6,184 bases of DNA, from assembly GCA_021806845.1 (NCBI GenBank), contig JAKAPV010000180.1:1-6184 (forward strand), read 5' to 3'. The position numbers were made by a program, and so were the translations under genes. Source of the DNA: Bacillota bacterium (GTDB taxonomy: Bacteria > Bacillota > Sulfobacillia > JAJZYS01 > JAJYTV01). Shown here piece by piece: positions 1-6,020 of this stretch. Positions within the stretch are counted from its first letter, which is position 1, and every line of letters begins with the position of its first letter. The notes under the pieces were generated by a model, which did not search any database, was not told the origin of the DNA, and saw only the letters and a list, made by a program, of their open reading frames with translations.

Positions 1-1250
1 ATCTTGGAGGTTGGGACGACCTGCACTGCGAGACCCTGCTGAGTTACGGGGGCCACCGTCTGGTCAGCCTGGAGGAGCTGCACCGCGTAACCGCCCGCCC
101 TACCAAGGGTGATCTGCTTTGGCGTCGTGCCTGCCGGGAACGTGAGCGGCCACTCTACCTGCCGGGAGACAGCCACTGTCTTGATGACTCGTACACCGCC
201 CGTGAGCGGCAACGTGACATCGCGCAACGTGGACGTCGGCTCCGCCGGGGCCCACCGCATCGCGAAGAAGGGCTGCCACCCCATTTGCGAGGATACGGTC
301 TGCGATGTTACGTCCAAAGGGCCGCAGGCCCCTCTGCCGACGAAGGCTGGGCACATCGGCAGGTCGATCTGTGAGACCTGCGAGAGGCCGTGTACCTTCC
401 CCTGGATCAGGGTGCCGCCCGAAGAGATTGTAAGGCTCTCGAAGCGCACCGTTGCTTGCCCCGCTTGCACGGTCATCGGATGGCGCAGCACTCGAACCGC
501 CTTCGGTTCGTAAGCGTCATTGGGTAGCGTAAGGTCTATGCTCCGGCTTCCATCTGCGAGCGAAATCTGCAACGTGAAGTGCGTCGGAGGCTTCCTGTGC
601 TGCGGAGCAGTGAAGGGACTCGGCACCTGCAGCCCGGTGAGGTCGATGTAGCCCGCGATTTCGCCGTCGCCGGTCGGGGCAGACGTTCCTGCGACGGCGC
701 CGGTCTCTGGGGACGATACGACGCGGGGGAGCATCGCAGCTAGTCCGTCGTGGCGCTCTGCAGTGAACACGAGATACGAACCGAAGTAGGTAGCGTGGAA
801 GCTCTGCAGTGTCACCCGCTCTCCGCCGATAGCGATCGTCCGGCGTAGTGGGATGAGGCTGCCGTCGGCCGATGCCGCCATGTAGCCTGGTACCGTCCAC
901 AGGAATGCCTCATAGCGCTGAGCCGGCGTCTCTTGGCGTGAGCGAGCCAGCACAGCCCCTGCGGCTCCCGCGGCCAGCACCAGGACGGCTACCCCCGCAG
1001 CCAGCGCACCGGTGCGACGGCGCAGGCGCCCCCAGAACCGCTCAGCTGCACCGAACTGCTCGGCCGACCGGCGTTCCGTGTGCGCCTCGTTGGGGCTCAG
1101 CTGCTCGCCGATGCCCCGGCGGCCTGCGCACGAAGGACACTCCGCAAGATGGCGCTCAACGAATGCCGCCGTCTCCTCGGATACGAGTCCTTCCCGCCAC
1201 AACGGGACGAGGTCCCTGACCGCGGCGCAGATACGCTCATCGTCCTTCAT
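1..1250 (-). CDS. Second anti-sigma factor-like membrane protein (zinc-finger N-terminus, large outer domain); C-terminus cut by window edge
   Basis: A continuous reading frame of 416 codons starts at ATG 1250 and is still open at base 1, so the C-terminus, perhaps 70 to 80 residues judging from its neighbour, lies outside. Residues C8, H34, C38 and C41 form the C-x25-H-x3-C-x2-C pattern of zinc-binding anti-sigma (ZAS) domains. A basic stretch (RLRRR, 75-79) precedes one membrane helix at about 81-102, giving a cytoplasmic N-terminus and an extracytoplasmic domain from about 103 on. It is a paralogue of the anti-sigma protein encoded just upstream in the same operon. Shared stretches include QRYxxFLxTVPGY, YFGSxxVFTA, SSxGTLIxG, CPAF(L/V)G and AGGYxVQL. 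Two outer cysteines, C300 and C309, match C300 and C308 of the neighbour. An AAGGGGG ribosome binding site at 1258-1264 lies 7 bases before the ATG. An in-frame GTG further upstream is possible but lacks this support. Role inferred: binding and inhibiting the adjacent ECF sigma factor, or acting with the first anti-sigma protein as a co-receptor. Confidence 0.9.
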   Translation of the reverse strand, partial: MKDDERICAAVRDLVPLWREGLVSEETAAFVERHLAECPSCAGRRGIGEQLSPNEAHTERRSAEQFGAAERFWGRLRRRTGALAAGVAVLVLAAGAAGAVLARSRQETPAQRYEAFLWTVPGYMAASADGSLIPLRRTIAIGGERVTLQSFHATYFGSYLVFTAERHDGLAAMLPRVVSSPETGAVAGTSAPTGDGEIAGYIDLTGLQVPSPFTAPQHRKPPTHFTLQISLADGSRSIDLTLPNDAYEPKAVRVLRHPMTVQAGQATVRFESLTISSGGTLIQGKVHGLSQVSQIDLPMCPAFVGRGACGPLDVTSQTVSSQMGWQPFFAMRWAPAEPTSTLRDVTLPLTGGVRVIKTVAVSRQVEWPLTFPAGTTPKQITLGRAGGYAVQLLQADQTVAPVTQQGLAVQVVPTSK

Positions 1251-1277
1251 CGCATAGCCCCCTTCGTAGCACGCCTG

Positions 1278-1296
1278 GCCAGGACCTTCCCCTGGC
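1278..1296 (-). other. Intercistronic GC-rich hairpin between the two anti-sigma genes
   Basis: On the minus-strand transcript GCCAGG, a 7-base loop and CCTGGC form a perfect 6-bp GC stem in the 51-base gap between the two anti-sigma genes. No run of T follows, so it is not a classical intrinsic terminator, and the ribosome binding site of the downstream gene (1258-1264) is outside the stem. It could stabilise or process the mRNA, or lower expression of the second gene relative to the first. The structure is seen; the role is inferred. Confidence 0.4.
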
Positions 1297-1301
1297 ACCC
1301 G

Positions 1302-2789
1302 TCATGGACGCCAGACCGTCCCATCCGGGAGGGGATGCAGGGCATAAGTATCAAAGGTCACCGTCATTGTCGCAGTGCCCTGCTGGGCGAGCTGCGCCGG
1401 AGAAGGAGGCGCAACCCACCTGAACGGGAACCGTTCTTGAAAGCCCTGTCCAGAGACCGTTCCCGTCATCGTCCCGTCCCACGTTGCTCGAAGGGCCTCA
1501 CCCCTTGGCAGGGTCACCGAGACGCCCTGCGGGAGAGGCTCTCCGGAGCGGGTGTAAATCCCTACCGTAAAGCCGTTCGCTCCGGCGTCTGAACTGAGTT
1601 GCACTGTATAGCCGCCCGCGGTGCCCAGGACGACAGGCACGAGTTCCGGCGTTCCAAAGGACGTCTTGCCCTGCGAGAGTTGGATCGGCCACTTGATCCG
1701 GGAGGTGACGTGAAGCGTCGTCCGCACATCTAGCCCCGGCAGTGGAAGGGCAATCTTCGCTGCCGCGGAGGGCTTGTTCGTTGGTCCCGGCAACATCCAG
1801 GCGAAAGACTGCCACCCATCAGACCTCGGGAGACCCCACGTCATTCGCCAGTTGGGCCAGGTCAGGCACGCCTGCCCGAGGAATGCGGGACACGTGGTCG
1901 GATCCTGGAACGTGAAGTATCCCCCGTGGCTCTCGCCGAGGATCAAGGTGCCAGCGCTCGACAGCTCAATGCTCTCAAGGTGCACCGTGACCCCGCCCGC
2001 CTGGAGCGTTATCGGACTCCTGTGCACTGTCGCGCCGTGCACGAGGTAGGCACTCTTCGGTACCGCGATCGACGTGCTCACCGAGGCGGCTTCGGGCGCA
2101 GGGAGCGTGAGGGCAAGGAGTACTCTGGTCGGTTGCGGGCTCTCCGGATCCACGGGTGTCGGCACGGTCACAGAGTTCACCTGAAGGTAACCCACGATGC
2201 TATTGTTGCCGATCGGGGACGTCCAGACCAAAGTGGGTGGACTGGCTTTCGCCCCCTGCGGCGGGATGGGTGCCTTTCCGTCTTCTCCCTTCGCCGTGAA
2301 GACGGCGAACGAGCCGAAGTAGTTGACGAAGAAGGCACGCAGGGTGATCGTCTCATGGCCGAGCCGTAGCTTCCTGTGCAGCGGCACAAGTGCGCCGGTC
2401 TCCTTCGCGGCCAGGTAGCCAGGCACGGTCGCGAGGAACTCCTGGTACCGCTGCTCCGCCGTCACCAGTCGCGCCGATGCGACCCCAGATCCAGCGGCAC
2501 CGGCCGCGAGCACCATAATGCCCGCGACGGCAGCCACTGCTTGCGTCCTCCGACGCAAGCGGACGCGCAACCGCGCCAGGAACCTGTCAGCGGCCCCCTC
2601 TAGTGGAGGCGGTGCGGCAGCGGCCAAGTGATACTCAAAGTCGTCAGCCGCTTGCGCGAGCGCGCGGCAGGGAGGGCACTTCGCGAGGTGGTCCTTGACC
2701 AGCGCCGCCGTCTGCGGTGAAACCAGTCCATCGCGCCACAATGGCAGGAGGTCCCTAACGAGAGCGCAGACCGTCGTCCGCTCGGACAC
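1302..2789 (-). CDS. Anti-sigma factor, zinc-finger N-terminus with single membrane helix and large extracytoplasmic domain
   Basis: The product is predicted to be 495 residues. It should hold the ECF sigma factor encoded immediately upstream inactive at the membrane. Residues C8, H34, C38 and C41 form the C-x25-H-x3-C-x2-C motif of ZAS anti-sigma factors. An Ala/Pro-rich linker, a basic cluster (RLRRR, 77-81) and one membrane helix (about 83-106) follow. The remaining ~390 residues face outward and look rich in beta strands, with a cysteine pair at C300/C308. The frame opens further up at a TTG (2810), but I chose GTG 2789. AGGAGG (2799-2804) sits 9 bases before it, the TTG lies upstream of that site, and this start puts all four zinc ligands at the same residue numbers as in the paralogue. 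The gene overlaps the sigma gene by 35 bases, which suggests translational coupling. The outer domain resembles the general plan of DUF4179-type Bacillota anti-sigma proteins, but membership of a named family is not proven. The function call is firm; the signal sensed is unknown. Confidence 0.9.
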   Translation of the reverse strand: MSERTTVCALVRDLLPLWRDGLVSPQTAALVKDHLAKCPPCRALAQAADDFEYHLAAAAPPPLEGAADRFLARLRVRLRRRTQAVAAVAGIMVLAAGAAGSGVASARLVTAEQRYQEFLATVPGYLAAKETGALVPLHRKLRLGHETITLRAFFVNYFGSFAVFTAKGEDGKAPIPPQGAKASPPTLVWTSPIGNNSIVGYLQVNSVTVPTPVDPESPQPTRVLLALTLPAPEAASVSTSIAVPKSAYLVHGATVHRSPITLQAGGVTVHLESIELSSAGTLILGESHGGYFTFQDPTTCPAFLGQACLTWPNWRMTWGLPRSDGWQSFAWMLPGPTNKPSAAAKIALPLPGLDVRTTLHVTSRIKWPIQLSQGKTSFGTPELVPVVLGTAGGYTVQLSSDAGANGFTVGIYTRSGEPLPQGVSVTLPRGEALRATWDGTMTGTVSGQGFQERFPFRWVAPPSPAQLAQQGTATMTVTFDTYALHPLPDGTVWRP

Positions 2790-3267
2790 CTTGTCCACCC
2801 TCCTCTGCAAGCTCTCCGCGCAGGCGAGCGATCAGCCTAAAGTAGCGCACCCTCGACCAGTTCTCACTACGACCGAGTTCCTGGGCAATGTCGGCGAAAG
2901 GCATGCCCCAAACTCCTCGCGCAATGACGAGACGACGGTCCTCTGGAGAGAGGTCCGGGAGAATCGCCTGGCCATCCGCGAATGCCTCTATCGTTTCCGC
3001 ACGAGGTGCAGGACCGCCCCGCTCCTGGGCAAGGCGCTCCCGTTGCGCGCGTCGCGCATGCCCTGCATGGACACGGCGGGCAATACCGATGAGGTAGGCT
3101 TGCGGATCCCCGCCACGGTATCCCCGCAGGGAGACGAGCGCTTGGACGAAAGTCTCCTGCGTCAGATCCTCGGCAAGCTCCGGGTTCTTCGTGAGCCCGA
3201 TGAGATAACGCCGCACCACGGGGGACTCCGCATCGTACCAGGCACTCAGGTCGTGCGTGGGCGCCAC
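2755..3267 (-). CDS. ECF-subfamily RNA polymerase sigma factor
   Basis: The product is a 170-residue alternative sigma factor of the extracytoplasmic function class, containing only regions 2 and 4. Region 2 spans about 11-77, with the core-binding segment DLTQETF at 34-40 and a following QAYLIGIARR segment matching region 2.3/2.4. A variable linker leads to region 4 at about 102-153, whose helix-turn-helix includes MPFADIAQELGRSENW. The S-E-N-W variant in the recognition helix is one I associate with Bacillota ECF sigma factors. The start is GTG 3267: GGAGG at 3275-3279 lies 7 bases upstream, and no other start codon occurs in frame before the upstream stop. It is the first gene of an operon with two anti-sigma genes, and its end overlaps the first of them by 35 bases. 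Production is probably autoregulated from the promoter just upstream. The target genes are not visible here apart from its own operon and possibly the divergent lipoprotein. Confidence 0.95.
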   Translation of the reverse strand: MAPTHDLSAWYDAESPVVRRYLIGLTKNPELAEDLTQETFVQALVSLRGYRGGDPQAYLIGIARRVHAGHARRAQRERLAQERGGPAPRAETIEAFADGQAILPDLSPEDRRLVIARGVWGMPFADIAQELGRSENWSRVRYFRLIARLRGELAEEGGQGVRADDGLRSR

Positions 3268-3300
3268 CTCATCGCCTCCATCCTGTAGTGGCTTCCCGCA

Positions 3301-3316
3301 CCTGTTTCGTTACAGG
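3301..3316. promoter_or_regulatory. Short inverted repeat in the sigma gene leader (weak operator or leader-hairpin candidate)
   Basis: CCTGT and ACAGG arms flank a 6-base centre, directly downstream of the proposed -10 element and therefore at or just after the likely transcription start of the sigma operon. It could be an operator or a small leader hairpin. Arms of five bases are expected by chance in a region this size, so only its position makes it worth listing. Confidence 0.2.
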
Positions 3317-3319
3317 CAC

Positions 3320-3346
3320 ACGAGAAATGTCGCTTCACCCGTTCCC
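3320..3346 (-). promoter_or_regulatory. Candidate ECF-type promoter of the sigma/anti-sigma operon
   Basis: On the minus strand GGGAAC (3341-3346) is followed, 18 bases after its AAC, by CGT (3320-3322). A -35 element centred on GGAAC/GAAC and a -10 containing CGT or GTT at this spacing is the usual form of ECF-recognised promoters. It would start transcription near 3312 and leave a leader of about 45 bases before the GTG of the sigma gene. This fits positive autoregulation by the encoded sigma factor, which is inferred; the motif itself is directly visible. Confidence 0.45.
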
Positions 3347-3549
3347 TGCAGAGGGTCACAGCTCGACCCCATGCCGCGGCGGGGCAACAGACCCGGAGAT
3401 CCGCCAAGAGAGTCCCGAGGCCCTCGGCGTGCAATCGCGTGCCGTCGTGAGCCTTCTCACCCATTGAAGATGGATGGAGGATATTACCTGTTCATAGCCT
3501 AACTTTTTCTAGGTCGGAAGAGGGACCCCAGCGAACGGGGGATTCGGCA
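3347..3549. other. Divergent intergenic region between the sigma operon and the lipoprotein gene
   Basis: This stretch lies upstream of the sigma promoter and ahead of the lipoprotein gene. The half nearest the lipoprotein (about 3462-3515) is noticeably more AT-rich than its surroundings, as expected of a promoter region, but I found no convincing -35/-10 pair at proper spacing on the plus strand and no GGAAC-N16-18-CGT motif pointing that way. GTGAG and CTCAC arms separated by CCTT (3447-3460) form a small perfect palindrome that could bind a regulator. GGGGGA at 3537-3542 is the ribosome binding site of the lipoprotein gene. No coding frame with credible composition is seen. Confidence 0.5.
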
Positions 3550-4641
3550 ATGAAGGCAATGAGTTGGCCGACCATGCGGACGACAGCAGTCGCGCTTGCA
3601 GTGCTGTTGGCGCTCTCAGGCTGCGCTCCAAGCACCGTGCCGGAAGCGAAGCCTGTTTTGCCTCAGCGCGTCGGTGACTTCACGCTGCAGTGGGTGAAGG
3701 GGACTGGGGCACTCCTGCGCTCGCCGCAATCCATCTCTACAGGCAACGCTATCTTCACAATTGGCTCCGGACCGACTCACCTCATCACTGCTCGCATGCC
3801 TGATGGTCGACTGAGCGCTTCCGAGCCCGCCGCATGCCCTCCCACTCCGGTGTGGCAGGTAGACCTCCTCGGCCCAGAACCCGGCATGCTCTGTCGTGAA
3901 CCGGGGGCGCTAGTGCTCGAACTCCTTTCGTCCAATGGCCCGGGTGAGCCACTTGGGGCGTCAGCGGGGGACATCATTCGGGGGGGCCCACCGACTGTAC
4001 TCGGCCCGAATAGTCTTGGCGGGTACATCGTTGCGGCCGGCGTCGTATGGTGGCTCAAGGCGAACCATGGGACACCCCTCGCTTCCGGCGTGTTGAGCAC
4101 CTTGACATCCGCCTCCGCCGCGCTGCCCGCACAGCTACTTCCTTCTGGCGGCGGGATGAGACTGCTGTCCCTGAGCGACCATCTCTACGTCCTGCAGCCA
4201 GTGGCCACTGGCTACGACGTTTCGCGCCTTGTTCTAGGGAACCCTGACCACCCTGTGGCTGGGCTTGAGCCGATGGGAGACATCCCCCGAGGGCACGTCT
4301 GGGCCATCGACCAGAATGGTGGCATCTGGATGACGACGAAGGCGGACGCCGATCAGCTCGACCTGCTGCGTGCCGTGCCCGGTCAACCCAAAGTGAACAC
4401 CTGGCCTATCCAGGGACGGCTGGTCGGTGCGGGGCCGGGTTTTCTGGCCTATCTTACCTCGGTGGGAGGCGCGACAAGTCTGCACCTCACGTTTCCGCTC
4501 AGCCACCGCACCGTGGTCGTGAGCGGGCTTCGTAGCCCGTTCGCTTCCATGCAACAGGCCCAGGATGGCAGCACATATCTCCACCTGCATCTCGGCACCC
4601 ATTGGCGGGTAGTGCGGATCGCGTGGTCACCAACTTTGTGA
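3550..4641 (+). CDS. Secreted lipoprotein of unknown function
   Basis: The predicted product has 363 residues. The N-terminus has a basic region (K2, R10), a hydrophobic core at about 11-21 and a lipobox LSGC at 22-25, so signal peptidase II cleavage before C25 and lipid anchoring on the outer face of the membrane are expected. The +2 residue is alanine. The mature part lacks further membrane helices and appears beta-rich, with scattered Gly-Trp/Asp turns such as GHVWAIDQNGGIW (248-260). This could reflect a beta-propeller-like fold, but I do not recognise a family. C96 and C115 could form a disulfide. ATG 3550 is preferred because GGGGGA (3537-3542) lies 7 bases upstream; in-frame ATGs at residues 4 and 9 have no comparable site. 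It is transcribed away from the ECF sigma operon, so a role in or under that system is plausible but rests on position only. It converges with the MFS gene downstream. Confidence 0.85.
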   Translation: MKAMSWPTMRTTAVALAVLLALSGCAPSTVPEAKPVLPQRVGDFTLQWVKGTGALLRSPQSISTGNAIFTIGSGPTHLITARMPDGRLSASEPAACPPTPVWQVDLLGPEPGMLCREPGALVLELLSSNGPGEPLGASAGDIIRGGPPTVLGPNSLGGYIVAAGVVWWLKANHGTPLASGVLSTLTSASAALPAQLLPSGGGMRLLSLSDHLYVLQPVATGYDVSRLVLGNPDHPVAGLEPMGDIPRGHVWAIDQNGGIWMTTKADADQLDLLRAVPGQPKVNTWPIQGRLVGAGPGFLAYLTSVGGATSLHLTFPLSHRTVVVSGLRSPFASMQQAQDGSTYLHLHLGTHWRVVRIAWSPTL

Positions 4642-4659
4642 ATTGCCATCCCTACAGAG

Positions 4660-4708
4660 GAACGCGAATATGGCAGCCTGGGGAAGCGCCCAGACCAAAT
4701 CCGCGTTC
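4660..4708. terminator. Nested inverted repeats between convergent genes (possible bidirectional transcription stop)
   Basis: GAACGCG (4660-4666) and CGCGTTC (4702-4708) are perfect 7-bp complementary arms. Inside them CTGGG (4678-4682) and CCCAG (4689-4693) form a second stem with a 6-base loop. The structure sits between the stop of the lipoprotein gene and the stop of the convergent transporter gene, where a shared terminator would be expected. There is no T-run on either side, so it does not meet the classical intrinsic-terminator pattern. Confidence 0.35.
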
Positions 4709-4755
4709 GTGGAGGCTGACGACTGGGCTCATCCTCGGCGGCGTTCGCACCGGGG

Positions 4756-5946
4756 CTACGCCCACGGGGCAGTTTGTTCCGCTGCGGTCCTCTCCCGCAC
4801 CATTCCCTTCACGATTGCGCTGCCGCCGAGCGCTGTGAGCACGGCACTGAAGACGAAGACGAGCGGCACACCGACGACTGCCGCCGCTACGCCGGCCAGG
4901 GCCGCGAGCGCCGGCTGCGCCACTGTTGTGACCACACTAGAGGAGGCGAGGAGCTTGCCGTATTGCTCTGGAGGAACCACCCTTTGGCTCCATGTCATTA
5001 TGCTGACCGAGAGCACGCTCGCGGCGATGGCCGCTAGGAGGATGGCGATCTCCGTCACCAGGACTTGAGGCCAGACGCCGACGACCAGGACGCAGAACAC
5101 CAAGACACCAAAGCCGAGGGCAAACTGCACCGCCTGAGAGCCACGCAGCCAGCGGCTACCGATGCCACCAACGATGAGGCCTGCCGAGAACACGGCCTGT
5201 GTCGCACCCAACACGAGTGCGCCAGCACGCAGGACACGCACGACGAAGAATGGGAGAAGGCTCATCACGATGATGAGCACTCCGTTTAGGGCAACGTTGG
5301 TCCCGATCAGAAGTCGCACGGTGCGGCTGCGTAGCATCTTGCGCCAGCCGGCACTGCTGTCGGCCGCTCCATCGGCGGGAGTAGCGTTGAGGATCGGTTG
5401 CCGTACAGATAGCGTAAGGAGGCAGCCGAGGCCGAAGCTCACTGCGTCGAGCCAGAGGATCGTCTGGAACGAGAGCGCAGCCACCAGCACGCCCCCCAGC
5501 AACATGCCGCCAAGGCTCGCAGCCGAGGTTGCGGCCTGGTACAGGCTGTTTGCTTGCTGCCTGGACTCGTCGTCCAGGAGAGAGGCGAAGAGCGCTCCAA
5601 CCGACGGGAAGAGGAACCCGACGGAGACCGACGTGAGACCCGTGAGGGCGAGGAGCGCGGCGTATGCCGCTCCCGTGTTTAGATGCCGCCAGAGCAAGGC
5701 TGCTACGCCGAAGAGCACGAACGCGCCGAGATCCGCGATGGCCGCGATGTCCTTGCGCCTGCCGATCTTCCGGTCGGCAACGTGGCCACCGAGCGGCACG
5801 ATGAGCGTGGAGACGAGGTTGCCGACGACGATCACGGCCGCTACTGACCAGGGGGCCCGAAGTAGGTGGGTTACCACCCAGAGCATCGCGATGTCGTAGA
5901 CACCATCGCCGAGCTGCGAAATGGTCCTGCCGGCGATCAGTCGCAA
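4756..5946 (-). CDS. Major facilitator superfamily (MFS) transporter, DHA3/macrolide-efflux-like
   Basis: The product is a predicted 396-residue, roughly 12-helix inner-membrane secondary transporter, probably a proton-coupled drug or metabolite exporter. The opening GRTISQLGDGVYDIAMLW is typical of the MFS group that includes macrolide-efflux-type (DHA3) proteins. The loop after helix 2 carries the motif A form GGHVADRKIGRRK (residues 53-65), with the expected Asp and paired basic residues. A hydrophilic central loop (about 183-207) separates the two six-helix halves, and the length is normal for the family. The frame opens at TTG 5961 directly after a stop codon, but TTG 5946 is the better start because GAGGGG (5954-5959) lies 7 bases before it and overlaps the codons following the upstream TTG. 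Its own promoter is seen upstream. The substrate cannot be read from the sequence, and no regulator gene adjoins it in the window. Confidence 0.9.
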   Translation of the reverse strand: MRLIAGRTISQLGDGVYDIAMLWVVTHLLRAPWSVAAVIVVGNLVSTLIVPLGGHVADRKIGRRKDIAAIADLGAFVLFGVAALLWRHLNTGAAYAALLALTGLTSVSVGFLFPSVGALFASLLDDESRQQANSLYQAATSAASLGGMLLGGVLVAALSFQTILWLDAVSFGLGCLLTLSVRQPILNATPADGAADSSAGWRKMLRSRTVRLLIGTNVALNGVLIIVMSLLPFFVVRVLRAGALVLGATQAVFSAGLIVGGIGSRWLRGSQAVQFALGFGVLVFCVLVVGVWPQVLVTEIAILLAAIAASVLSVSIMTWSQRVVPPEQYGKLLASSSVVTTVAQPALAALAGVAAAVVGVPLVFVFSAVLTALGGSAIVKGMVRERTAAEQTAPWA

Positions 5947-5991
5947 CCGCGAACCCCTCAACTAACCACGACCTCGCGAGCCATATAGGTG

Positions 5992-6020
5992 ATGCTAGCT
6001 TCTCCCAGTCCCTGTGACAA
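5992..6020 (-). promoter_or_regulatory. Housekeeping-type promoter of the MFS transporter gene
   Basis: On the minus strand TTGTCA (6015-6020, five of six matches to TTGACA) and TAGCAT (5992-5997, four of six to TATAAT) are separated by exactly 17 bases. Transcription would begin near 5985, leaving a short leader that carries the GAGGGG ribosome binding site at 5954-5959. Spacing, match and position agree, which makes this the best promoter in the window. Use by the main vegetative sigma factor is inferred. Confidence 0.6.

Noticed and set aside
109..1592. Several plus- and minus-strand frames (109-513, 517-900, 872-1219, 1080-1592)
   Set aside because: All lie within the two anti-sigma genes in other frames. 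The continuous paralogous reading frame from 1250 to 1 explains the left part.
2695..3288. A 197-residue plus-strand frame opposite the sigma gene
   Set aside because: It is antisense to a clear ECF sigma factor and has no domain or convincing ribosome binding site.
3464..3487. TTGAAG and TATTAC as a promoter of the lipoprotein gene
   Set aside because: The spacing is only 12 bases, too short for a sigma-70-type promoter, and no better partner was found for either element.
3470..3502. A ten-codon frame (MDGGYYLFIA) in the spacer before the lipoprotein gene, as a possible leader peptide
   Set aside because: No ribosome binding site precedes it, no attenuator-like hairpin pair follows, and such a short frame is expected by chance.
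5162..5899. A 245-residue plus-strand frame opposite the MFS gene
   Set aside because: It is an antisense shadow of a high-GC gene, with low-complexity composition and no recognisable domain.
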